Positions 1-8,964 are shown, counted from the stretch's first letter. The stretch: DNA of 64,000 bases from Lujinxingia vulgaris (GCF_007997015.1 NZ_VOSM01000004.1:310001-374000), one strand, 5' to 3'. Notes: generated from the letters alone by a model not told the origin. A program made the numbers and translations.

Positions 1-3000
1 CTCTTGCATCGACTCGGTGGCCTGCTCCAGCGAGGGCATCACCTGGTCGCGCACCATCGGAAAACGCTCGCCAGTCTGCTCGACCTTCTCCCGCAACGCC
101 TCGGCCTTCTCGCGGGCCTGCTGCTGGCGCTCGGCAAGCTCCTCATAACGCTCTTGCTGATCGCCCTGCTCCTGCTGACGCTGCTCCGAGGCCTGCTGTT
201 TAAACTCCCGCAGCAGCGCCACAATCTCCTCGGCACGTCCCGCCATGGTGTCACTCGTGGTGCGCGCGCGTCTTACCGCGCTGCGCTCCGCATCGTCGCG
301 AACATAGCGCTCCGAGAGGCTCAGCGTGCTGCGCATCCCCCGCAGCCGCCGCTCCGAGAGCTCGGCCGCCTCCAGGGCCAGCTGCAGATCCTGCTGCTCC
401 AGCGTCTCGCGCAGCCGCTCGATCTGCTCGGCGTTGTACTCCACCTGACCGTAATCACGCACCGGCAGCGCCAGCCCCTCCAGCCGCCCCAGGTCGCGCT
501 CCTGAGCGGCCACCTTACGCAAGAGCTCCTCGACCGCCGGCGCCACCATCTCCTGGATCGCCTCGCGACGCTCCTCGGCCAGCGCGTCCTCAACCTCCCG
601 GGTCTGCTGCTCCAGCGCCCGCTCCATCTCCTGGAGCTCACCGACCTCCTCCATCAACTCGCCCATCTGCCGGTCGAGCTCCGAGATCCCCTGCGGCGCG
701 GCCTGCTCCATCCCCTGCTCCACCTCCGAGTTCAGGCCCTCCATGAGCTCATCCATCCGGTCGAGCTCGGCCAGCGCCCCGTCGATATCCCCCTTCTCCA
801 GAAGCTCCTCGATCGACTGCAGCTGATCGCCCAGCTGCTTCGACTCGCTCTCCATCTGCATCTGCTCGAGCGCCTCCATGTTGACGTGATCCTGCGGAAG
901 CTGCTCCATCTGCATCTGCATGCGCGCCATCAACTCGGCCATACGCTGGCGAAGTCGTTGCACCTCGCGCTTGATCGCCTCCTTGAGCGCTTCATCCTCG
1001 GTGTCGCGGTACTGCTCCAGAAGCTCGCGCAGCCGCTCGCGCATCGCCTTGAGATCTTCGGCCGTCGCCTCCACAAGCTCCATCTTCTGGCGGGCCAGAA
1101 GCTCATCAAAACGCAGGAGCGCCTTCTCCAGCTCGTCTTCCACCTGCAGGCTGAAGTCCGCCAGCGTCTGCACATGCCCCATCGTCAGGTCGCCGCGCTC
1201 CGAGCGCGCCTGCAACCTCTCCCAGAGCCGGCTGCCCTCGGCCTGAAGCCCCTTGAGCTGCTCGGCCAACCCGTCAAAAAGCGCGGCGTTTCGCCCGCTC
1301 ATCATCGGATCTTCGGCCACCCGTTCGCGCAACCCCTCAAGCTCGCTCAAGATCAACTCACGAGCCTGATGGTGCGCCACCCCCTGCTCATAAATCGCGC
1401 TGCGCGCGGCCACATCCAGCCCCGCATCTACCGCCATGCGATAGCCTCCGTCCGCATCGGCCACCCGCTCCCCGGGCGGCGCCTCCAGCACATCGGCCAG
1501 ATGCAAGAGCAACGCCTCCAGCAAGGCCTGCTGGTCGGCGATGTTGCGCAGATGCTGGTCCTCCGGGCTCTCCACATAGATCACCAACGCCTCACTGCGC
1601 CCCTCCCCCGGACCGGTCACCGTGTTGATATCGGTGGCCGAAAAATAGATCGAAACCTGATCTTTGGGCTGCAACCCCAGCTCCGCCAGATCAAAACTCA
1701 AGCTATGCTCCACCCCCTGCGGCTTCGAGGCCAGCTCCCCCAGATCCAGCGACTGACGCTCCGCCCCCTCCTCATCATCGCCAAACTGATGCACAAGACT
1801 CAGCCCGCTCAACCCGAAATCATCGAGCGCCTCCACCGAGAGCTCCAGCACATCATCGGGCTGCACGATCAGCGGCTCCGGCCCGGGCTGATGCGAGGTC
1901 AGGCGCACCTGGGGCGGCGCATCGGCCACCACGCGAATGGTGCGCTCCACGCCGTCTTCCACCGGCACGCCCTCGGCCGTCACCGCCCGAAACGCGTAAC
2001 TTCCGCTCTCCTTTAAGGTCAGACTCACGCTCCCCTGATGCCCCGGCCCGAGCTCAACCGGGAGCACCTCCTGCTCCTCGCCATCATCGCCCTGCCAGCG
2101 GCGCACAAGCTCAACCTTCTCAAAGCCCTCCGGCCACAGCCCCAGCTGAAGATGCACCCGCGTGCCTTCCAGCGTCTCTACAAAGCCCGAGCCCAGGCGA
2201 GCCATCTGGCGCGGCATCCCGGTGTACTCAGGGTAGACAAAGATGGCGTCGATCTGCCCCACGATCGGCCGCACCCGCACCCGATCACCCACCACCGACG
2301 CCCCCACCCGGTCGCCGCTGAGCACCCCGAGTGTCCACCCCGGCTGCCAGGCCATCACCCCCAGAAACACGAGCGCAAACACCGCCGTCGCCCCCGCCGG
2401 CGCGCGCAGATCACGCGGCGGAACCACATGCGCCAGCGACTGCTCCCTGGCCCCGGCCAGCGCCCGCTTCGCCGTGCGCCGCACATGCGCCGAGGCAAGC
2501 GCCGCGCTCACCCCCTGACGCTTCAAATCTTCATCGGCCCCCGGCGTCTGCAAACGCTCCCCGAACTCCAACGCCGCCACCAGATCGTTGCGATACTCCC
2601 GGGCGTGCGCCTGCACGATCCTGGCGCTGGCAAGCTCCCCTCGCCGCCGCGCCCGAAAAAGACCGTAAGCCACCGCAGCGCTCACCCCCACCGCCCCCAG
2701 CCCCACCGCCAGGATCCAGCGCGCGACCAGCGCCCCCTGCGTCTCAAAGATCGCCGCAACCGCCAGCGCGCTGAGCGCCACAGCCAGCGCCGCCGACGCC
2801 GCCCACAACGCCCCTTCCACAAGCACCGGTCGACGAAGATCACGCTCCGTGCGCCGGAGCAACGCCTTAAGCGCCGTCAGCGACGAGCCCACATCGGCTC
2901 CCGCACCTCCGCCCGAAGAGCCCTCGGCCCTCGCGTCGCTCTGCTCTTCCTGCGGCGCGCGGCTCTCCCCGGCATCATCAGCCTCGGTGGCCGACTGCGG

Positions 3001-3021
3001 CTGCTTTGTCTCATCGTGCAT
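1..3021 (-). CDS. DUF4175-like coiled-coil membrane protein (C-terminus beyond the left edge)
   Basis: The reading frame is open on the minus strand from an ATG at 3021 to base 1, giving 1007 codons without a stop in the window. After an acidic, low-complexity N-terminus come two membrane segments (about residues 68-92 and 98-122) and a third hydrophobic stretch near residue 200. A beta-rich part follows (about 230-490), then a very long Gln/Glu/Arg-rich coiled coil to the window edge. This matches the DUF4175 family, whose members in myxobacteria often sit beside MoxR/DUF58/BatA genes; such a cluster lies here at 18.6-22.7 kb. The biochemical role of the family is unknown, and a cell-envelope stress role is inference. 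The long plus-strand frame opposite it is a codon-bias shadow. The family name is moderately sure; the gene itself is well supported. Confidence 0.7.
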   Translation of the reverse strand, partial: MHDETKQPQSATEADDAGESRAPQEEQSDARAEGSSGGGAGADVGSSLTALKALLRRTERDLRRPVLVEGALWAASAALAVALSALAVAAIFETQGALVARWILAVGLGAVGVSAAVAYGLFRARRRGELASARIVQAHAREYRNDLVAALEFGERLQTPGADEDLKRQGVSAALASAHVRRTAKRALAGAREQSLAHVVPPRDLRAPAGATAVFALVFLGVMAWQPGWTLGVLSGDRVGASVVGDRVRVRPIVGQIDAIFVYPEYTGMPRQMARLGSGFVETLEGTRVHLQLGLWPEGFEKVELVRRWQGDDGEEQEVLPVELGPGHQGSVSLTLKESGSYAFRAVTAEGVPVEDGVERTIRVVADAPPQVRLTSHQPGPEPLIVQPDDVLELSVEALDDFGLSGLSLVHQFGDDEEGAERQSLDLGELASKPQGVEHSLSFDLAELGLQPKDQVSIYFSATDINTVTGPGEGRSEALVIYVESPEDQHLRNIADQQALLEALLLHLADVLEAPPGERVADADGGYRMAVDAGLDVAARSAIYEQGVAHHQARELILSELEGLRERVAEDPMMSGRNAALFDGLAEQLKGLQAEGSRLWERLQARSERGDLTMGHVQTLADFSLQVEDELEKALLRFDELLARQKMELVEATAEDLKAMRERLRELLEQYRDTEDEALKEAIKREVQRLRQRMAELMARMQMQMEQLPQDHVNMEALEQMQMESESKQLGDQLQSIEELLEKGDIDGALAELDRMDELMEGLNSEVEQGMEQAAPQGISELDRQMGELMEEVGELQEMERALEQQTREVEDALAEERREAIQEMVAPAVEELLRKVAAQERDLGRLEGLALPVRDYGQVEYNAEQIERLRETLEQQDLQLALEAAELSERRLRGMRSTLSLSERYVRDDAERSAVRRARTTSDTMAGRAEEIVALLREFKQQASEQRQQEQGDQQERYEELAERQQQAREKAEALREKVEQTGERFPMVRDQVMPSLEQATESMQE

Positions 3022-3324
3022 ACGTGACCATCGTTGAAGTCCTCGTCGTCCGACACTCGCCAGGACATCGGCAACATCCCGCAAACTCTAGGGCAGCCCT
3101 CAGATCGCGACAACCTAACAAGGATCGGGCACCTCCCCGGACACCGCGACTAACCGATAGCCTCCGGGCCTTTAATCCCGAGCGCCAGCCCGCCGCCAGC
3201 CTTCCCGGTGCCTCCGCCCCCCTCAATCCGCAACACCGCAACTCTTGCATCGACGACTCTCGCCCCCTATCACTCAGAACTCTCAACCCGATGTTGCCCC
3301 CATGACCTCTTCCCGATCGAGTGG
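3022..3324. other. Divergent intergenic region, no clear feature
   Basis: These 303 bases separate the divergent DUF4175-like gene and RCC1 lipoprotein gene, so both promoters should lie here. I see no convincing -35/-10 pair, inverted repeat or small gene. The frame of the lipoprotein stays open upstream to 3208, but that stretch reads as proline- and serine-rich junk and would bury the signal peptide. Confidence 0.4.
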
Positions 3325-4833
3325 ATGATGTTCTTCCCCGCCGCCGTGACTCGCCAGTTCGCCATTCTCATCCTGTTAACGACCCTGGCGCTCACCGCCG
3401 CCTGCACCTCCTCCCAATGCGAGTCCAACGCCGACTGTTTTGAGGGCGAAGTCTGCAACATCGGCGCCTGCCAGCCTGAGAGCATCGTCACCGACGACAC
3501 AGACCTCGACGCCGGCAACCTCCCCGACGCCGAAGAAGACGCCAACGACGCCGACCTCGACGCCACCTCTCCCGACGTCGACGAAGATGCCAACGCTAAC
3601 ACCGATGTCGAAGACGCCGACGCAACCGACACCGAAGACGCCGAAGATCCCCACGCCGACGCCGTCATTGCCGACGCCGACGTCAGCGAAGATCCCGAAG
3701 ATCCCGACGCCGACGTCAGCGAAGATCCCGAACCGACGATCACCGCCATCGCCGCCGGCACCTTCCACACCTGCGCAATCTACGACGAAGCCCTCTACTG
3801 CTGGGGCCGAAACTCGCACGGCCAGCTCGGACAGCCCTCAAACGAAGCGGGCTTCTACCACACCCCCACCCTGGTCGCCGGGCTGGAGTCAGGCGTAAGC
3901 GCGGTGGCCGCCGGAAGTGACTTCACCTGCGCCGTCCAGGACGGCGCGCTGCTCTGCTTTGGCAAAGGCGGCCTCGGTCAGCTGGGCCGCGGCGAAGCGG
4001 TCGATTCCAACAGCGCCAACCCCACACCCACCCCGGTCGTCGGGCTGGAGTCCGGCGTAAGCGCCGTCGCCGCCGGAAGCATCCACGCCTGCGTCATTCA
4101 AAACGGCGCCCTCAAATGCTTTGGCTACAACGGCCTGGGAGCGCTCGGCGACGCCCGGACCGCCGGAGAATCCAACCCCGACGCCATCACCCCCACCCCC
4201 ATCACCGCCGAGGGTCTCGACGCTGGCGTCACCCTGGTGAGCGCCGGCGGCCACCACACCTGCGCGCTCCACAACGGCGTGGTCAAATGCTTTGGCAACA
4301 ACAGCCAGGGCCAGCTCGGCCACGACCAGAACCTCGGCCAGGACACCCACAACCCCACCCCGACCGCCATCGCCGGCTTAACCGACGTCACCCTGCTCGA
4401 AGGCGGCGAATACACCACCTGCGCCATCGCCAGCGGCGCCGCCCGCTGCTGGGGCCACAACTACTACGGCCAGGCCGGCCACCCCGACAACTTCGACACG
4501 CTCGGTGTCCAGGACCACACCCTGCACACCGTCGAAGGCTTCGCCGCCAGCGCCACCGACCTGAGCAGCGGCCGCCAGCACACCTGCGCCGTTAAAGACG
4601 CCATCGTCTACTGCTTCGGCGCCAACAACTCCGGGCGCTGTGGCCACGACGGCGATTCGACCTACCAGCCCATCGCTCTGAGCACGCTCACAGACGTCTC
4701 GCTCATCGCCAGCGGCAACATCCACAGCTGCGCGCTGGCCGGCGGCCAGCTCTACTGCTGGGGCAACGCCACCTACGGCCAGACCGGCGCCACAACCTCC
4801 TCCCATATCCCCAACCTGGTCACCTTTCCCTGA
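3325..4833 (+). CDS. Secreted RCC1-repeat lipoprotein with acidic tether
   Basis: I chose the ATG at 3325 because it places a hydrophobic signal peptide directly at the N-terminus, ending in a lipobox-like LTAAC (Cys27); upstream codons in the frame look non-coding. A Cys-rich module of the 'CESNADC..GEVC' type follows, then about 80 residues of Asp/Ala/Glu-rich linker. Seven RCC1-type repeats come next, each opening with an A-G-x-x-H-x-C-A pattern and followed by C-W/F-G-x-N-x-x-G-Q-x-G. Seven blades is the number expected for a complete RCC1 beta-propeller. Nearly every blade carries the same pair of cysteines about 10 residues apart, consistent with disulfides in an exported protein. RCC1 folds bind proteins or carbohydrates; the ligand here is unknown. 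It is probably displayed on the cell surface. Confidence 0.85.
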   Translation: MMFFPAAVTRQFAILILLTTLALTAACTSSQCESNADCFEGEVCNIGACQPESIVTDDTDLDAGNLPDAEEDANDADLDATSPDVDEDANANTDVEDADATDTEDAEDPHADAVIADADVSEDPEDPDADVSEDPEPTITAIAAGTFHTCAIYDEALYCWGRNSHGQLGQPSNEAGFYHTPTLVAGLESGVSAVAAGSDFTCAVQDGALLCFGKGGLGQLGRGEAVDSNSANPTPTPVVGLESGVSAVAAGSIHACVIQNGALKCFGYNGLGALGDARTAGESNPDAITPTPITAEGLDAGVTLVSAGGHHTCALHNGVVKCFGNNSQGQLGHDQNLGQDTHNPTPTAIAGLTDVTLLEGGEYTTCAIASGAARCWGHNYYGQAGHPDNFDTLGVQDHTLHTVEGFAASATDLSSGRQHTCAVKDAIVYCFGANNSGRCGHDGDSTYQPIALSTLTDVSLIASGNIHSCALAGGQLYCWGNATYGQTGATTSSHIPNLVTFP

Positions 4834-4890
4834 CCCTCGGTCGCCTTCAAACCTGACCCTCGGTCGCCTCACTAACCCGACCCTCGGTCG
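4831..4890. repeat. Three tandem copies of a 13-16 bp direct repeat
   Basis: The motif TGACCCTCGGTCGCCT occurs at 4831-4846 and 4854-4869, and a shortened copy, CGACCCTCGGTCG, at 4878-4890, so the spacing is 23-24 bases. The first copy contains the TGA stop codon of the RCC1 gene, so the array starts exactly at the gene end. Each copy holds a short inverted element (ACC...GGT). It could have arisen by local duplication of the gene's 3' end. Confidence 0.75.
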
Positions 4891-5036
4891 TGCAAAGTCC
4901 TTTATATATGCGCTCCTTCCCGACCTCCCCCACACGAGCAACGCCCACCCGCCTCTGGACATCCCGCCTCACGTCGCCACAATAGAGCCGCCTGCCAACC
5001 TGTGTCTGCACATCTCCAACCACCTCCCGAGGTCTC

Positions 5037-6545
5037 ATGATCCCCTCCCGCGCAAACTTCATCGCCGGCCAATGGACCACCCCCGCCCGCGCCCAGAACA
5101 CCCTGCGCCGCGAAAACCCCGCTCTGAAAGACGAGCTGATCTTTGAGACCCCCTGGTCCACCGACGCCGTCAACCTGGCCGTCGACGCCGCCCGAAAAGC
5201 CCTCCCCGCCTGGGATAAACTCGGCGTCGAAGGCCGACTCCCCTACATCGAGCGCTTCCGCAAGGCTCTCGACGCCCGCAAAGAGGGGCTCGCCCGCGCC
5301 ATCACCACCGAGATGGGCAAACCGCTCTGGGAATCCCGCGGCGAAGCCGGCGCGCTGACCGCCAAGATCGACATCATGAGCACCGAGGGCCTCGACCTCA
5401 CCAGCCCCGTCCACCCCGAGGGCCTCCAGGGCGGCTCCTGGCACCACCGCCCGCTTGGACCTCTGGCAGTGCTCTGCCCCTACAACTTCCCGCTCCACCT
5501 CCCCAACGGCCACATCATCCCCGCGCTCCTCACCGGCAACACCCTCATCGTCAAACCCTCCGAGCTCGCCCCCCTCTCCATGCAGCTCTACTTTGAGTGC
5601 GCGCAGGAGGCCGACTTCCCCCCCGGCGTCCTCAACCTCGTGCACGGCCCCGGCGAAGTCGGCGCCGCCTTGAGCGCCCACCCCAGAGTCGCCGGCGTGC
5701 TCTTCACCGGCTCCTTCGCCACCGCCCAGCGCATCCGCCGCGCCACCTTCGACCAGCCCTGGAAGCTCCTGGCCCTGGAGATGGGCGGCAAAAACACCGC
5801 CATCGTCCTCGACGACGCCAACCTCGATCAGGCCGCCCACGAGATCTTGCTCGCAAGCTGCCTGACCACCGGCCAGCGCTGCTCGGCCACAAGCCGCGTC
5901 GTCGCCCACACCACCATCATCGACGCCCTCCAGGATCGCCTCGTCGCCCTGCTCGAGCGCGTCACCACCGGCGACCCCACCACCGAAGGCGACACCGCCC
6001 CCTTTATGGGCCCGCTGGCCGACCGCCGCGGATTTGAAGACTTCCTCAACGTCCAGCAACAAGACGATCAGGGCACCCTCATCCCCATCCTCGAAGGCGG
6101 CGCCCACCCCGAACTTCAAAGGGGCTACTTCGTCCGCCCCGCCCTCTGGCGCGCCTCCCAGCTCAACGCCCAGGGCGAACACCAGACCGAAGAGCTCTTC
6201 GGCCCCGACATCGTCCTCTACGAAGCCTCCGACGCCGCAAGCGCCGCCCGCCTCGCCAACGCCACCGACTACGGCCTGGCCATGAGCGTCTTCACCGCCG
6301 ACCCCGAGCGCTTCGACGCCCTCACCTACGAGCTCGACTGCGGCATCCTCAACCTCAACCGCTCCACCGTCGGCGCCTCCAGCCGCCTCCCCTTCGGCGG
6401 CATCAAAAAAAGCGGCAACCACCGCCCCGCCGCCATCCTCGCCCCCCTCTACTGCACCTACCCCCAGGCTCGCCTCCAACAACCCGCCGAGTTCTCCCCC
6501 GACACCCCCCACTCCGGCCCCCTCAACCTCCTCAAACCCGCATAA
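5037..6545 (+). CDS. astD: AstD-like (succinylglutamate-semialdehyde) aldehyde dehydrogenase
   Basis: This 502-residue NAD(P)-dependent aldehyde dehydrogenase has the catalytic Cys282 in GQRCSATSR, the general base Glu248 in ALEMGGKN and the oxyanion Asn150 in CPYNFP. The segments YNFPLHLPNGHIIPALL and GGIKKSGNHRPAAI closely follow AstD, which oxidises N-succinylglutamate semialdehyde in the arginine succinyltransferase pathway. The length matches the family (about 490). None of the other ast genes is nearby, so substrate assignment rests on similarity alone and a related semialdehyde is possible. The ATG at 5037 follows a GAGGTCTC ribosome-site-like stretch. The last codons coincide with a motif found again at 42977 (see findings). 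Confidence 0.85.
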   Translation: MIPSRANFIAGQWTTPARAQNTLRRENPALKDELIFETPWSTDAVNLAVDAARKALPAWDKLGVEGRLPYIERFRKALDARKEGLARAITTEMGKPLWESRGEAGALTAKIDIMSTEGLDLTSPVHPEGLQGGSWHHRPLGPLAVLCPYNFPLHLPNGHIIPALLTGNTLIVKPSELAPLSMQLYFECAQEADFPPGVLNLVHGPGEVGAALSAHPRVAGVLFTGSFATAQRIRRATFDQPWKLLALEMGGKNTAIVLDDANLDQAAHEILLASCLTTGQRCSATSRVVAHTTIIDALQDRLVALLERVTTGDPTTEGDTAPFMGPLADRRGFEDFLNVQQQDDQGTLIPILEGGAHPELQRGYFVRPALWRASQLNAQGEHQTEELFGPDIVLYEASDAASAARLANATDYGLAMSVFTADPERFDALTYELDCGILNLNRSTVGASSRLPFGGIKKSGNHRPAAILAPLYCTYPQARLQQPAEFSPDTPHSGPLNLLKPA

Positions 6546-6575
6546 ACACACAACCTCTCGTGACCGGGGGTCACC
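6537..6575 (+). repeat. Dispersed motif copy 1, spanning the astD stop codon, with inverted repeat
   Basis: The 23 bases beginning CCCGCATAAACACACAACC match 42977-42999 with one difference, and the flanking GTG..CC...GTCACC is shared too. In this copy GTGACC-GGG-GGTCAC (6560-6574) forms a perfect 6-bp stem. The TAA of astD lies inside the motif. No poly-T follows, so a terminator role is not evident. Confidence 0.6.
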
Positions 6576-6630
6576 AATTATCAATTAATTTTCCCCGGTT
6601 GCGCCCCCCCTGCAAACCACCTGCCCCCCT

Positions 6631-6878
6631 CACAAATCGACCAACGTGGCAGCCCCCCGCGCCCCACAACCACCCAACCACCCAACCACCCAACCACAAC
6701 CCGCACACCCCCCAACGCCCTCACAAATCGACCAACGTGGCAAACCCCGGCGCCCCACAACCACCCAACCACCCAACCACAACCCGCACACCCCCCAACC
6801 CCCTCACAAACCTCCCCACAACGCGAACCCGAGCGCCCCACAACCACACAACCACCCAACCACCTAACCACAAATCGC
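6631..6878. repeat. Tandem repeat block, about 3 units of 83-91 bp, G-rich on the minus strand
   Basis: Units start at 6631 (91 bp), 6722 (83 bp) and 6805 (partial, about 74 bp). Units 1 and 2 begin with an identical CACAAATCGACCAACGTGGC. All contain GCGCCCCACAACCAC followed by runs of CCCAACCA; unit 1 has one more 8-bp CCCAACCA step than unit 2, which explains the length difference. Units 1 and 2 end with CCCGCACACCCCCCAAC. The minus strand reads as repeated GGGTGGTT with GGGG tracts, a strong G-quadruplex pattern. The block fills the gap between convergent astD and the S9 peptidase gene. Open frames across it are repeats of Pro/Asn/His or Gly/Val and are not genes. Confidence 0.85.
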
Positions 6879-6922
6879 GCCCCACCATCCCCACACGCGC
6901 CCCCCCCCAACCCCACGCCCCC

Positions 6923-8815
6923 TCAATACACCACCTTCTCCACCAAAAACTCCAACACCTTCCGATGGAAGTGATCGATGGTCTGCGCCCGTCGCCACCC
7001 GTGCCCCTCCTCCTCATACACATGGTAGAGGTGCGGCACACCGCGTCGTCGCAACGACCCGGCGATCGCCTCGGCCTGATCCAACGGAACCACCGAATCT
7101 TTAGCCCCGTGGAAGATCGCCAGCGCATCGCTGATGCGCTCGGCCCGATTGATCGGGGAGCGCTCCCGATAAAGATCGGCGGCCTCAGGCAAGGGCCCGA
7201 TCAGGCTGTCGTTATAATGCGCCTCGAACTTGTGCGTGCCCCGCTGCAGCGCAAATAGATCCGAGATCCCGTAGAGGCAAACACCGGCCTTAAAGGTGCC
7301 CGGATGATCCACCAGGGCCTTGAGCACGGTATACCCCCCGGCGCTCCCGCCCATGATCACGGCGCGCTGACCATCGGCCAGCCCCTCCTCATCAAGGAAG
7401 CGCACCGCCGCCACCGCATCCTCCACATCGGCCTCGCCCCACTTGCCAAAGAGCGCTTCCATGTACGCGCGCCCGTAGCCGGTGGAGCCGCGGTAGTTCA
7501 CATCGAGCACGGCAAAGCCGCGCGTGGCAAAGAACTGATTTCGCGCCTCCCACCCCATCACCCGCTGGGCGGTCGGCCCCCCGTGAATCATCACCAGCAC
7601 CGGCGGCTTGCCGCTGGCGCGATAGGCCGGGTTGGTCGGCGGATAGAAGATCCCGTGCACCTCCACATCGTCGCCATCGTCACCTTGCACCGCCCAGCTC
7701 ACCGCCCTGGCCGCCGCAAGCTCATCTTCTTCAAGACGCTCGCTCGACGCGAAGCGACGCACCTGCACGGAGCCCGCGGCCACCGTGATCACCCGCGGCG
7801 GACGTTTCGACGACGACGCGATCAGCGCCACCGCCCCCCCGGTGGTAACCCGCGGCTGGGCCAACGAAGTATAGCCCTCCAACCCCGGCAAGCGCCTGGC
7901 ACTCCCATCGACGCCCAGCCGCTCCAGATGATGCTCGCCGCGCACACTCCCCAGCGCGATGACCGCCTCGCTATCCTGGGTCCAATCGTAGAAACGCAGC
8001 CCCTGAATCCAGGGCGGCCCGCCAAACTCCACCCCCTCGCGCTCGATCACCCGCGACTCCCCGCTCTGCACATCCTGCAGCACCACCTGCCAGAAGCCGC
8101 TCTCATCGCTCAAATACGAAAGCCACCGACCATCGGGCGAATACTGCGGCTGCTGCACCGCCACGCCCTCCTTCTCCACCACCGAGGAGCGCGGCCCCAC
8201 CCGCACCACCCCGCCGGTCATATCGATGCCTGCCGTCTCAAGGCGCGTCTGCGTCCAGGGCATCTGCGGATGATCCCAGCTCACCCACACCAGCCTGTCG
8301 CCCGAAGGCGACCACGCCGGCTGCATGTAGAAGTCGGCCCCCTGAGCCACCTTCACCGGCCACTGCGACCCGTCGGTGGGCACCACCGCGATCACATCCT
8401 CATCATTGACCCGGTGCACATAGGCCACCCACTGCCCATCGGGCGAAATCGCCGGGCTGGCCACCTTCCCCCACTCTGGCGAGAGGGGGCGAGGACGGCC
8501 TTTGTCGAGATCGGCGGCGTAGAGGCGACCATCGGAGGCCGCAAACACCACGAGATCCTCGCGAACATCAAACTCCCCGCCCCCATAACCCACCCCACCG
8601 CTGACGCTGAGCTCATCGTTGAGCGCGCGCGCAGCCTGGTCGGGGCGCTGCACCATCAACACCCCGCGCCCATCGATCCGCTCCGCCCACACCAGCGTGC
8701 GCCCTTTGCCGCCCCACGACACATCTAAAAAGCGCAGCTCCCCGGCCAACATCTCCGGCCCCAGCTTGCTCGACCACAACCCAAAGGGCACCTGCTTCTG
8801 CGTCGACTCACTCAT
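6923..8815 (-). CDS. S9-family serine peptidase (prolyl oligopeptidase type)
   Basis: The 630-residue protein has an N-terminal beta-propeller with WD40/TolB-like 'SPDG' repeats (SPDGQWVAYV, SPSGDRLVWV, SPDGRWLSYL) and a C-terminal alpha/beta hydrolase. The triad is visible: Ser491 in GGSAGGY, Asp573 in HGAKDSVVP and His605 in EEEGHGW. This is the layout of dipeptidyl aminopeptidase/acylaminoacyl peptidases, which cleave short peptides entering past the propeller. There is no signal peptide, so it is probably cytoplasmic and acts in peptide turnover. The ATG at 8815 is preceded by a good AGGAG. It converges on astD across the G-rich repeat block. Confidence 0.93.
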   Translation of the reverse strand: MSESTQKQVPFGLWSSKLGPEMLAGELRFLDVSWGGKGRTLVWAERIDGRGVLMVQRPDQAARALNDELSVSGGVGYGGGEFDVREDLVVFAASDGRLYAADLDKGRPRPLSPEWGKVASPAISPDGQWVAYVHRVNDEDVIAVVPTDGSQWPVKVAQGADFYMQPAWSPSGDRLVWVSWDHPQMPWTQTRLETAGIDMTGGVVRVGPRSSVVEKEGVAVQQPQYSPDGRWLSYLSDESGFWQVVLQDVQSGESRVIEREGVEFGGPPWIQGLRFYDWTQDSEAVIALGSVRGEHHLERLGVDGSARRLPGLEGYTSLAQPRVTTGGAVALIASSSKRPPRVITVAAGSVQVRRFASSERLEEDELAAARAVSWAVQGDDGDDVEVHGIFYPPTNPAYRASGKPPVLVMIHGGPTAQRVMGWEARNQFFATRGFAVLDVNYRGSTGYGRAYMEALFGKWGEADVEDAVAAVRFLDEEGLADGQRAVIMGGSAGGYTVLKALVDHPGTFKAGVCLYGISDLFALQRGTHKFEAHYNDSLIGPLPEAADLYRERSPINRAERISDALAIFHGAKDSVVPLDQAEAIAGSLRRRGVPHLYHVYEEEGHGWRRAQTIDHFHRKVLEFLVEKVVY

Positions 8816-8922
8816 CTGCGCTCCTCACATCCTCACATCGTCCATCAACCGGCCCCGACTCAACATCAGCGCCGTCGCGGCTCACCCCGCTTCTCTGGCC
8901 GCAAAGCTAAAACACCTGCCAC

Positions 8923-8964
8923 AAAAAAAGAACCCCTCCCGACCGCTGCGGCCAGGAGGGGCTC
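8923..8964 (-). terminator. Rho-independent terminator of hpf
   Basis: On the minus strand a GAGCCCCTCC/GGAGGGGTTC stem (8955-8964 with 8930-8939, one G-T pair) is followed by seven T (8923-8929). It lies about 50 bases past the hpf stop. Confidence 0.9.

Noticed and set aside
4-2016. 670-codon plus-strand frame, Leu/His/Arg-rich
   Set aside because: It is the complement of the coiled-coil coding region of the DUF4175-like gene; high GC at third positions keeps the antisense frame open. The minus-strand frame gives sensible protein.
4902-6584. 560-codon minus-strand frame, Gly/Glu/Val-rich
   Set aside because: Exact antisense of the AstD-like gene, which has clear catalytic motifs.
6631-6878. 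CRISPR-like array
   Set aside because: The units are contiguous low-complexity repeats without unique spacers, and no cas gene is in the window.
6560-7258. 232-codon plus-strand frame across the repeat block
   Set aside because: Its first half is translated repeat (Pro/Asn/His) and its second half is antisense of the S9 peptidase.
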